Shown: positions 48,262 through 57,859 of the stretch, piece after piece
Layout of the letters: each line of letters opens with the position of its first letter
Position numbering within the stretch: the stretch's first letter is position 1
Source of the DNA: Siphonodentalium dalli
Taxonomy: Eukaryota; Mollusca; Scaphopoda; Gadilida; Siphonodentaliidae
Length of the DNA: 64,000 nt
NCBI GenBank assembly: GCA_032622095.1
Contig: CP136061.1
Location: 123,390,754 to 123,454,753 of the forward strand
Reading direction: 5' to 3'
The notes under the pieces: generated by a model
What the model saw: the letters and a program-made list of their open reading frames with translations, nothing else
Database searches by the model: none
What the model was told of the DNA's origin: nothing
Translations under genes and position numbers: made by a program

Positions 48262-48413
48262 TACAACTTCCCAGAAGATGACTTGGAGGCCAAAGCAGAT
48301 GAGGTCTCCGGACGGTGAATTTGCTGATTATCATGCTGTGCAGGATAGCGTCACTAAATTCATCCTCTGGGGACCTCATTCTGCAAATGACGGACACAAT
48401 ATTTCGAGGCTTG
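48262..48413. mobile_element. FB-E partial copy
   Basis: 'cttcccagaagatgacttgg' interior, paired 'gatgaggtctcc' / 'ggacctcattctgcaaatga' blocks, right tip 'atttcgaggcttg'. The left terminal part is missing. Confidence 0.68.
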
Positions 48414-48528
48414 ATCTCCATTATAGTTTTCCCTCTTCACAGTGGCCATAAGACATCATCGTGACGTGATTTAGCAGTGAAGAGGCTCAGATGGTATCGC
48501 TCTAATGATGCAATATTTTATTTCACAG

Positions 48529-48741
48529 GTACCAGAAATGAAACGGCTTCTTGACAGGACGAAGACAAATGTGGCGAACGCACTGCGACACAAGACCGAA
48601 ATAATGTATCGATCATCGATATCTAACAAGGATAGGACGAACATACTGATGTTTAACAATCCCGTACCTGATCTGAACAACATGGCCGGAGAGGAATCTG
48701 TGGCTCGATACATGCCGTCTTGGGTCGATACCTGTGGATCT
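48529..48741 (+). CDS. Internal exon F of the unknown charged protein
   Basis: A 213-base exon, phase 0 at both ends, encoding residues 272-342. The acceptor is TATTTTATTTCACAG at 48528 and the donor is TCT|GTAAGT at 48742. The peptide starts VPEMKRLLDRTKTNV, includes a probable amphipathic helix, and ends around ARYMPSWVDTCGS. Base composition is balanced and clearly exon-like. A partial TTAA-type foldback element begins directly after the donor (TTAA at 48747-48750), so the end of the donor consensus overlaps the insertion target. Confidence 0.86.
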
Positions 48742-48750
48742 GTAAGTTAA

Positions 48751-48800
48751 CCCTTCCATGACGGGATCTGTTCTGGCGCAACATTAAAGATCCTGTGCAT
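48751..48800 (+). mobile_element. FB-C left-end fragment at the exon F donor
   Basis: TTAA at 48747-48750 then CCCTTCCATGACGGGATCTG and 'cattaaagatcctgtgca', matching an FB-C end. The rest is lost. The TTAA overlaps the last base of the GTAAGT donor. Confidence 0.7.
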
Positions 48801-48845
48801 TATTGATGTTCAATTAAAATGTACTTGTATATGATTATAAGAAAT

Positions 48846-48985
48846 GACTTTAAGATTGATTGGGGTCATTGGTTTTGATTGACAGAGTAATTTAACAAAG
48901 TTTGTGTGAATCCCTTTGGGATTCACACACTTTGTTTAATTACTCCGCCTGTCAAAATCACATGACCCCAATCGATCTTCAAATC
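48846..48985. repeat. 140-bp hairpin element
   Basis: Arms 'gattgattggggtcat'..'gacagagtaatttaacaaag' pair with 'ctttgtttaattactccgcc'..'atgaccccaatcgatc'; centre 'tgtgaatccctttgggattcaca'-type palindrome. It is an FB-like MITE of a sixth kind seen once here. Confidence 0.78.
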
Positions 48986-49007
48986 ATTAATTAAATATAA
49001 GCCAATG

Positions 49008-49160
49008 AACAGATAGTACAAGTGCAGAAGGATTCCTATTCACTGGTGGGGAAATGCTCAAATATTAAATTCCATAAAGGGCCTATGGTTGTTTGTTTAA
49101 CTTATTATTTGAACATTTCCTAAGGAAACACTCGTCAATGAGTATTTAGTAAAGAAAGGG
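49008..49160. mobile_element. FB-D partial copy, inverted
   Basis: 'gtgcagaaggattcctattc', degraded hairpin 'aaatgctcaaatattaaatt' / 'aacttattatttgaacattt', right tip 'agtatttagtaaagaaaggg' followed by CTAA. Confidence 0.7.
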
Positions 49161-49379
49161 CTAAATTTGCCCCTTCCCATTCAACACTAAATGAGTCAGA
49201 ATTTCCTAGACTAATATTCAGCTTATCTGACAAATTAAATATGAAAATTACTTTGAATTAACATCATTTATGACACATAGGCATTAAAGGATCACCACCA
49301 GAACACCTAACATTATACGTGAAATCACTTGTTCATGCTGAATCCTCCATTTGTCACCCGGAGGTCAAAGTAGCATCTA

Positions 49380-49705
49380 TTTTTATATGCCCGTTTTTAA
49401 AATACAGGACGTTATTGGTCTGTCAGTCCGTATGTTCATCCATCCGTTCGTCTGTCTGTTCACTTTTGGTTTCCTAATGATAACTTTAGATAGTCTCAAC
49501 AGATGGAATGAAATTTGGTATGTGGGTTTACTAGCACAAAATACAGGTCAAGGTCGAATTTGCGTTCCACCCGCCAATTTTCACCAGATTTTTTACCCTT
49601 TATGTTGGAATTTGCACTAAATTTTAGTTTCCGGATGATAACTTTAGTTATTGCCCTTTGTTGGAATTTTAATGGCATATTTTGCCAAGCCAATCTGCTC
49701 GCACT
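49380..49705 (+). repeat. Interspersed repeat, 'atgcccgtttttaaaa..' type
   Basis: Left end 'atatgcccgtttttaaaata' followed by a 'gtctgtc' run, one 'aaatttggtatgtgggttta' unit, and right end 'atggcatattttgccaagcc'. Same family as 26930-27509 and 52040-52715. Confidence 0.7.
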
Positions 49706-50419
49706 GTCAACTGTTTACAAACTGATGCTACTCCAGAACTTGGACCTTTGCCGATGGATTGGTTATAATTTAAGAAACGGACCCGATTTAACTGAGATTC
49801 CCCGGAATCAGCCATCTTGCAGTCGCCACCAAGTAAAGTGATAATAATACACATAAAAGCATATTAAGAATTCTCATTTTGTTCATTGGTGGGCAAAAAA
49901 ACGAAATTTTAACACTCTTTGTCGTAGGTGACCTTTTGGACATCTGAGAAAAGTTCGAAACCCGATAAAACTGCCTCTTCTTAATTTTTGTCTAATAAAC
50001 AGAGAGCTAATATTGTCTTGCCTTGTGCTTAATTTTGGGAGTCTAAAATGTTACTTAAAGATTGTTACAAAAGCTTGGATTTACCTGACTTATAAATTAA
50101 GCACCATTTACTATAAAAGAATTCATGAACATGAACATAATCATAAATAGTACTTGTTTAGCATTTATTGAAAGCATATAATTAATCAACAGATGCAGGT
50201 ACACCATTTCCATCTCCTCTAAATGTAGTCTTATAAACTTCCACTGTCATAACTCAGCAATTCAAGGGCAGTAAATCTAAATTTCTAGTGACATCACATG
50301 AGGATATTTAGCTGAAATGACTAGTGTTTGTTTTTCGCAGTATGAGTGGGATGTATGTCAGGAAATATTTTTAATTTTGCACCATTATATTTGTCTGATA
50401 AAAGTATTTTCCCCATTAA

Positions 50420-50673
50420 CCATTCCATGACTGGAGCTTCCTGAAATTTTGCGAAAACCCTGTGCCAATGCATTCTCTTAAATAGGCGAGTCTCCCGTAG
50501 GGAGCCTCGCATATATAAGTGAATGCATTGGCCTAAAAATATTTACCTTGACCTTGTAAGCTAGTGCGTTCTCTTATATATGTGAGGCTCCCTATGGGAG
50601 ATCGCATATATAAGAGATAACACTGGGACAGGATCTTTAATGCTGCACCAGCACAGCTCTGGTCATGAAAGGG
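50420..50673. mobile_element. FB-C foldback element (TTAA type), full length
   Basis: TTAA at 50416-50419 and 50674-50677; left tip CATTCCATGACTGGAGC, right tip 'ctggtcatgaaaggg'. Two palindromes around 'cgagtctcccgtagggagcc' and 'gaggctccctatgggag' are joined by 'aatatttaccttgaccttgt'. It ends 66 bases before exon G. Confidence 0.85.
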
Positions 50674-50739
50674 TTAATTGATATGAGTATTCTGAACCTT
50701 ACTCGTGATCTACCATCTGCATTACGGTCTAATTTTCAG

Positions 50740-51061
50740 GATTTGTCAGAAGAATCTTATAAAAAATGGTTGGATACTAATAGGTCAAAGGTTACAAGGG
50801 CAGACGATGAATTAGATGTCATCAAGGAAGAAAATCCAAAAGAATCTGATGATGAGTGGAAGTTTCTGAATCTCTCCCGAAAACGTGAAATTCCCAAAAC
50901 TGAATACAAATTCCTAACTGAGAAATCAACGAGGTATAAAGGTCGATTCACCCAGCGCTATGCAGATATGAGGGATTCAAAAACAATCCCGAAGGCAGCA
51001 GATGTGGATTACAATGGAATAAAATGTCAGTCTGCAATGGAGTTTGGATCACATTCCACAG
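50740..51061 (+). CDS. Internal exon G of the unknown charged protein
   Basis: A 322-base exon (phase 0 in, phase 1 out) encoding residues 343-449. The acceptor is TCTAATTTTCAG at 50739 and the donor is ACAG|GTAGGT at 51062. The peptide starts DLSEESYKKWLDTNRSK, has an acidic middle (VIKEENPKESDDEWKF, about 372-387) and a basic region further on. There is no hydrophobic segment. A complete FB-C foldback element ends at 50673, only 66 bases upstream of the exon. The reading frame runs past the donor to a stop at 51118, so an intron-retained form would add about 19 residues. Confidence 0.86.
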
Positions 51062-51272
51062 GTAGGTGTTGTATTGCCATCATGTTGCTACTATATTGCC
51101 TATTAAAGGTCCTTAAATAGATGGGAATCAAATAACTATTTATCATTGGAATGTTATTAGGGAGAAGTCATAAAGGCTGAAGTTCAATTTACTACCTAAA
51201 GTCTCATGTCTGTGACCCAAATAAGTATTATGCCATGCAAGAGCCCATTTACAAAACCATTGCACCATTATA

Positions 51273-51835
51273 CCTTACTCATATTTAAATTCGCGTTGTA
51301 CTATTTTTCGCAAACCCATCGGTGCGCGAATTTAAAACTGAACAAAAAATAGTACGACTCCCAAGTTATAACTAAACCACAGTCCATAGGAAATACAAGA
51401 GGGCTCTGTTGCTGAGTTTACATATATTATGATGAGTTGAATAGACAATTACGCCTATACATGTGTGCATATATTTACATTTGGGTAACCGCTACCAAGA
51501 CCATTGCTCACAATTCAAGCGACAAATCATGATGACATAGACATTGTTGAAATGCTTTTATAAGAAATACTAATATTCCAAGTCGCCACAAAAATATGAT
51601 GTATGTAGTTACTAGTTTGTCTACACGATGTAAATCCGCTGCGATGGTGTTTAATATTACACATATACTATCTCCAATGACTAAGAACCGAAGTTGTCAT
51701 CAGCTCCAAGATATATACGAAAATATCATAGAAATATTACGAAAATATTTTGTCAGTTTTTAATTCACGCAGCTAGGTGCGCGAATTCAAAACTGAGCGA
51801 AAAATAGTACTGCTGGAATTTAATTACGAGTAAGG
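51273..51835. mobile_element. 563-bp element with 39-bp TIRs and TA flanks
   Basis: Left 'ccttactcatatttaaattc' and right complement 'aatttaattacgagtaagg' pair over about 39 bases, including 'gtactatttttcgc'. TA occurs at 51271-51272 and 51836-51837. An internal 'ggtgcgcgaattcaaaactg' block occurs twice (about 51321 and 51778), each followed by 'aaaaatagtac'. Non-coding, in the last intron. Confidence 0.7.
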
Positions 51836-52039
51836 TAGTCGGTAAATACACTTCAAATATACTAATTTGAAATACGCACACTGATATGAGAGAAGTCACT
51901 GCTCCCCATGACAAAAATAGAGAGAAGTGGCACATGTTAGATAGAAGATGTCTCTCAAGTTGCCCTCTAGGCTAGCCCCTGCTTCAGTGGATCATTTTGA
52001 AATGTCACTACAAATTTTTTTTCAAGCATGCCTATAATA

Positions 52040-52715
52040 TTTTTTATATTTATGCGCCTCATTTGAAAAAAAACAACAGAACTTATTATGTTAATCGTTG
52101 TCCATCTCCGTCTGCTTGTGTGTTTGCATTTTTTGTTTCCAGATGAAAACTTTAGTAATTCTGAGCTGAATGGAATCAAATTTTGTATGTGGATTTACTA
52201 GTACAAAATACAGGTCAAGTTTGAATTTGGGTTCCGACCGCCAATTTTCACCAGAGTTATGGCCCTTTCTGTTGGAATTTGTACTCAGTTTTCTTTTCCG
52301 GATGATAGTTTAGTAAGTCTGAACTGAATGGAATGAAATTTGGTATGTGAGTTTACTAGCCAAATATACAGGTCAATTTCGAAATCAGAGTTTTAGTTAT
52401 CTGATTGATGTCAAATGTGGCATATGAATTACAGTAATGCCCTAATTAATCAACTCATTATCCACAGCAGAATTATGGGAAAATTTTCAGGATTTAGTCG
52501 GAAAACATGGCTTGTTGCCATTCAACGGAAAGCTCTCACCAAGAGCTTTCCGATGAATGGCAACAAGCCATATTTTCGACTAAATCCTGAAAAATTACCC
52601 ATCATTCTGCTGTGGTTAAGGAGTCATTTAATTAGGGCATTACTGTACATGTCTTGGCCCTTTGTTGAAATTTCGACAGGCGTATTTTGCCATGCCGCAG
52701 CGATGCTCTTGTTTT
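52040..52715 (+). repeat. Interspersed repeat interrupted by an FB-A copy
   Basis: Left end 'tatgcgcctcatttgaaaaa', units with 'tggaatcaaattttgtatgt' and 'gaatgaaatttggtatgtga', and right end 'ggcgtattttgccatgccgc' then 'gatgctcttgtt'. FB-A is inserted at 52432-52645. The repeat ends about 30 bases before the exon H acceptor. Confidence 0.7.
52432..52645. mobile_element. FB-A foldback MITE, full length
   Basis: TA at 52430-52431 and 52646-52647; tips CAGTAATGCCCTAATTAATC and complement. It is inserted into an older dispersed repeat in the last intron. Confidence 0.86.
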
Positions 52716-52745
52716 ATTCTGATTCAAAAAACTTTTGCCTTACAG

Positions 52746-52927
52746 ATTCTGATTCCAGAAGATCTGCACCGATTATGTCTAAAGAAGAGATTGATAAATG
52801 GTACACCTCTGAGTGGGAGCCACTGAGCATGCACGCACTGATGGAATATAAAGAGCGTAAAGAAACACAAGGCGAGGGGGAATTTAACAACGGCAGAACA
52901 AAGATGTGGCCTGTTTCTGCGAACTGA
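52746..52927 (+). CDS. Terminal exon H of the unknown charged protein, with stop codon
   Basis: The coding part of the last exon completes codon 450 and encodes residues 451-509, ending in KMWPVSAN and TGA at 52925-52927. The acceptor is AACTTTTGCCTTACAG at 52745. The peptide contains EEIDKWYTSEWEPLSMHALM, a tryptophan-rich segment, followed by a charged helix (EYKERKETQGEGE). The 3' UTR cannot be delimited: I saw no AATAAA in the first 250 bases after the stop, and an FB-C foldback element starts 36 bases after it (52963). The intron just upstream ends in a dispersed repeat whose tail lies about 40 bases from the acceptor. Confidence 0.86.
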
Positions 52928-52962
52928 TTTAACAATCTTTGTAATATTTGTGTCCCTATTAA

Positions 52963-53187
52963 CCCTTCCATTATTGGAACAGTGGAGCTTCCTGAAATTT
53001 TGGGAAAATCCTATGCCAATGCATTCTCTTATATACTACTATGCCAGTCTCCCATATGGACCCTCACATATATACAAGAATGCATTTGGCCAGTAACCAT
53101 TTGTAAGCCAGTGCATACTCTTATATATGCAAAATTCCCTTTGAAGATATTTAATGCTGCACCAGCACAGCTCCCGTTATTAAAGGG
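52963..53187. mobile_element. FB-C foldback element just after the stop codon
   Basis: TTAA at 52959-52962 and 53188-53191; left tip CCCTTCCATTATTGGAACAG, right tip 'ctcccgttattaaaggg'. It starts 36 bases after the TGA, so it probably lies in the 3' UTR. The interior palindromes are more diverged than in other copies. Confidence 0.8.
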
Positions 53188-53191
53188 TTAA

Positions 53192-55310
53192 GTTTGATAT
53201 CAAAGGTTAAAAAAAAACACAACATGCTAATGCAACTATGTCTTCAAAACAAGTTTTGCTAAAGTTTTTGTTGGAAGTGTTGTCTGGGAAGTGAGACCAC
53301 ATCTTTTATGCGCAAGTTGACCGATTATTATACCCTTGACAAACAGTCTAATTTATAGTTTTATGTTTTTCTGATGCTTTCTTAAGATTTTTTAATATTT
53401 TCATTATAAAATCAAACAATTTTTTTTAGATGTTTTTTTTTGGATGACTTAGTAATCTAAATCTATTTCTAAAGTTAAATTGTTGCTTTAACCCTATAAC
53501 TACTAGTATTGTCCAACTTTAAAAGACTGCTATCACATGACGTTTTGCGAGTTCTATTAATAGCCATGTAATTAATCAGTGTTATAAATAATGAAGTTAT
53601 TTTAGTATGGCAATCAGATTGCTTCATTGTAAAGTAGCCAAAACTATTTTGACTTATATTTATCTGCATTTTACCATGACTTATAATCAGTTCATCACAT
53701 TTAAAGATCAGGGTGCCTTTATAGCTGCTTTTATTCAGAAAATGTTTAATCTGTGTCTGACTGAAATTTTCAAATGTCTATGATGCCAAACATTAGCATT
53801 CGCTGCTTCTTTCATATGAAAACAGTGAAATGAAAAAAAATAACTTGATATCACGTGGTCATGACTGCTTTTCCATTTCTCTGGTATTATCATACACTAA
53901 TTATAGTAAGGCCATGCAAAGTCAATTTAACATTAGTTAGGGAGGCCAAAAAATTTTGAAAATCCTGCAAGTACGCGACTTTATGTTTAACTGTGTATTT
54001 ATGGGGCACACGCCAATGAAGCTAATTCAAGCATTCCGCCTCCACATTGTAGCTGCTGGTCTAATATTTCACTAGTTGTGTTATTGATAGATTCAGTGTG
54101 ATTTTTCTTGGTCCAAATTCACCCAATCAAGTATCACTAACATGTTTTTGACTGAGATTTCAGTCACTATTCTTAAAGTTTTTATCGCATGTTGCGAACA
54201 TATTTACCGATTATAGTAATGATTCAGCAATCTGAACCTGGAACCGGTTCGATCTCTTTTATGTGCATGTTTGTATAAAAAGTATACCGCAATTATTTTA
54301 CTATCGATTAAATTTTTCACCGACATATTAAAACATGATTAAAAAGGTTGCATGTACATGGTTTTGGGACAAATCACGAAGGCCTGAGAAACAGGAAAGG
54401 CTTTGCCTGGTCTAACCAGGGTTTTAATCCATCTAATACAGAGACATGTCATGAATCTTGGATTTTACTTTGAAATCATGAATCCAGATTTATGTCAAAT
54501 TTAAACCATGCTTGAACTGGTTATTCTATATTGTAACCTCATTTCTACATGACAAAATATTCTTGTGGAAGTACCCTGATCTTTAATCAACAAACATGCA
54601 TTTTGTATATAAGAATTGTTGTTGCCATTTCATTACATGTTGATTTTCATATGATTTTTTTTACATATTTTAGATAAGCTATTGCTGCACTTAATGCACT
54701 TCCATAGATATTCCAAGTAGCACTTCCAAATACGAAATTCTTCCACATTTATATTTCATTGCAGTGCACTGCTTGTATAAAACTCCCTTATAATGCTGAG
54801 TAGATGGTATCTGAATAGAACTAAAAGGCTCATATTCACAAACTGGGTTTATTTATAATCCAGTTGGTTTATACCGGGCGAGACTGAATGCGAAGCTATC
54901 TGTAGTCATCCATTGGATAGACACCACAGCAGTATAGAATCGTCAATTCAAGGGGATTTAACGGCGAACATAGATTGGCCACTATTGTTGATCGCCCGTT
55001 ACATAAAAACATATGGAAAGCAGTACATGTTTGGTTCAATTCAGTGGGATGTTGCCTTGGCAGCTCTTCCTTGTTGCTCTGTGCTAATTCTAACATCCCA
55101 ATTATATCTTCAAAACTCATTCCGCAGAAAGATTCCAGCCCTAAGATTCGATGATAATCGCCGAATCGAATCTCATAATGATTCTCGTGAAACCTTTCGA
55201 TATTCAGTGCTTTATGACTAACTTATTCACCATTTGATTCTCGCAAAATTAAATGTATTTTGAGCCCTGGATTCAGTTTGGGTCTCTAGACAAATGGCAA
55301 ATTGAAAAAA
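53192..55310. other. No gene or repeat recognised
   Basis: AT-rich DNA. An open frame at 54913-55221 (+) and one opposite at 54896-55120 (-) are of similar size with no domain or splice context, so neither is called. The region presumably contains the rest of the 3' UTR and intergenic DNA. Confidence 0.4.
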
Positions 55311-55415
55311 GAGAGCATTCCGATAAATGGCAACAAGCCATATTTCCGACTAAATCCTGAAAAATGACCCATAATTCTGCTGTGGTTAAGGAGTCGATTA
55401 TTTAGGGCATTACTG
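55311..55415 (-). mobile_element. FB-A right arm only
   Basis: 'gagagcattccgataaatgg' to GGGCATTACTG|TA, with no left arm. Confidence 0.78.
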
Positions 55416-56103
55416 TACCTGGTTGATTAAAATAAACCGGTTTGTGAATACAGTCCAAATGGCTCCAATAATTCAAGAATATTGTCTCCAAAAAGTAGCA
55501 TTGAGTCTACATAAAGCAGTTTGACTTTACATTAGTGAATTTGATGTGAAGTCAGACCATGTTGTGTATACACTACATGAAATATTTCTTTCTATTATCT
55601 ATAAAGTACCTGAAAATTTTCTCATCTGGCTGAAGAAGGCCACGATTTTCATGAAACCATATATCCCCAAAAGGGTGTTTGAATCGATTTAATAACATGA
55701 TGTCCCACTGGAAAATATTCAGCATAAGTTTTAAAATCATTCACTCACAGTTTTAACATGTGAGTTGTTGAAAGGAGTGTCATAACAAGAACATTTGGCA
55801 AATATATGGGTCGGCTTATCGTAACTAATAGTAAAGTAGATTTGCGATGCGAAGTTGTCTAATCCAAAGATAGATATTTAAGGGAGATAATTCGATTGAA
55901 AACTTCTAACTTCAAACCTCAGGAGCTATCAGCGTCCAACTGTCAGATGATGCAAAAGAATGCCAGGCACTCTGACATTATCAAAGTTGAATCATGTTTA
56001 TCTGCATACGAAAAAGTTAACTAGAAGTTCTTGATCTAAACATCTCTATTATTTGTATGTCACGGGAGAGCCATACATCCCATTATTTTTCTTGTTAGTG
56101 AGA

Positions 56104-56115
56104 GGGGGGGGGGGG
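56104..56115 (+). repeat. Poly-G run (12)
   Basis: Twelve consecutive G. Confidence 0.95.
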
Positions 56116-56957
56116 ACTATTACCTACACCCCATGGACACTGTTATTGTTAAAGCTTTATGTATTGCTATACTGACTTATTATTGGATATTATAATATTC
56201 TGTTGATGATTTGAACTTATATTATATCTGTGATATTTTAATGAGACATTCCAAATGGATCAAATCCAGATTAAAAAAACTTTTGTTGTATATTAAATTT
56301 TGGTTTACATTTGTAAATAGCTTGCTGAATTCACTTGAGTCGTCAAGCCAATCCTAAACAGTCTACCTTCTATTCAATCTATTTCTACTTGCAGTATTAA
56401 AACAATTTTATTTATATTCGTTCTTTTTTCCTGTCTAAAATAACAAAATAAAAAAGCTATAGCAGACAAGATCAAGTTTTGATGCATTTACTAATCCATA
56501 TAACATAACTAAAGACTTAAACAAAAATATACTAATTTCGTGTTTGAAAAAAAATATTGTTTCTTCATTGATTCTTTATCAGAAAGTAAATAGACAAGCT
56601 GATCAATATGAAGAACATGACAATAATTTAATATATGAAAGCTGGAGTGATAATGTCAATACAAGTGACAAAAGATTTATGTATTTTGGAAAGTATGTAG
56701 CACAGCTTGTAAAATTTCACAATATTTATCTAATGGACTGCTATACCCATTCATATCTACTGCGCAAAAATGCATAAAACAAACATGTATTGTCCAAACA
56801 GAGCAACCGCTGGTATTCTTAAGTGAAATTACTACTGTCACTGCTCTCAACTGTCTTTTTCAGATCTATTTATCGACTTGTGGTGTTTGGTCAAAGCATG
56901 CACCAACTCAGAATATCATACATAGAGTCTGGAATCATTAGCATATCAGATCTCTTT

Positions 56958-57409
56958 CAAGCCTGCAAATAGCGTGTCTGTCATTTGCAGAATGAGGTCC
57001 CAAGAGGGTGAATTTAGTGATGCTATCCTGCACGGCAGACTGGCATCAACAAATTCACCCTCTGAGAACCTCATTCTGCTTTGGCCTCAACTGCTATCAG
57101 AGACCTAGGATCTGATTGAAGTTCAAAACAGATCCTCAGTTGAAGTCAGTGATGTTCACCCCATTTGTCACCTCGATTGTGCATTTTATCTTCTGCAATT
57201 TAGGGGATATAGAAACTCAACAGAATGGAAAAAGTAACTGAAAACAATGTTCATTTGAGATTATAGATACTTCCCACAAGATGAGGCCTAAGCAGAATGA
57301 GGTTCCCAGGGGGTGAGTTTGGTGATGGTAGCTCACCGCGGGATAGTGTTGCTAAATTCTCCCTCTGGGAACCTCATTCTGCAAATGACAGACACTATTT
57401 GCAGGCTTG
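56958..57409. mobile_element. FB-E element (hAT-like), full length with exact 8-bp duplication
   Basis: Tips CAAGCCTGCAAATAG and complement CTATTTGCAGGCTTG; flanks ATCTCTTT on both sides (56950-56957 and 57410-57417). The interior holds two palindromic 'gaatgaggt(c)cc..agggtga' pairs and the linker 'cagagacctaggatctgatt'. Exact TIR and 8-bp duplication support a hAT-type MITE. Confidence 0.87.
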
Positions 57410-57859
57410 ATCTCTTTCCATGCAGACCCAGAAGCCTTCTTGCCAAATATAACACCTGGTCAAATGTCCATGGTATTAGGCAATTGTCTTGATCATATTA
57501 GTTTGTGGTATTCCTCAGACAGATATGTATGGTCCTGAACTTCTGAGAGATATGGGATCTCCGTGAACTTCGACAAAGAGATATTCTATGAGGATGAGCT
57601 TCTAAATATAGTGCATGGTGTCTCTTGTCATTGACTCAAGTGTCATTGCCCACAAAAGTTGGTGTAACAAAAATATTCACATCTAAACATTTACATCTCT
57701 GTTTACATTGAAGGTCTAAAGATTTTCAAAATTTCCATTTCAGAATTATTAGCTCAACTTTACTTTGTAAAGTTTGAGCTATTGCCATGGCTTGGTATCC
57801 GTCGTCCGTGTGTGCGTGTATGCGTGTGTGTGTGCGTGATGCGTCAACAATTTCCTTTA

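Larger units (their letters stand above)
19496..52927 (+). other. Span of a partial eight-exon protein-coding gene of unknown family
   Basis: Eight candidate exons on the + strand (19496-19660, 28584-28656, 36449-36841, 46611-46711, 47444-47524, 48529-48741, 50740-51061, 52746-52927) join into one open frame of 1530 bases: 509 residues plus TGA. Every intron begins GT and ends AG, and phases match at all seven junctions, which would be unlikely by chance. Introns measure about 8.9, 7.8, 9.8, 0.7, 1.0, 2.0 and 1.7 kb. The 5' end is incomplete because the first exon begins in phase 0 with Arg. The product is very rich in K, R, E and D, helical-looking at the start, with no hydrophobic segment; a cytosolic or cytoskeletal protein is an inference only. 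I do not recognise the family. Linkage across the three long introns rests on phase and strand only, and an unseen small exon there is possible. Confidence 0.75.
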
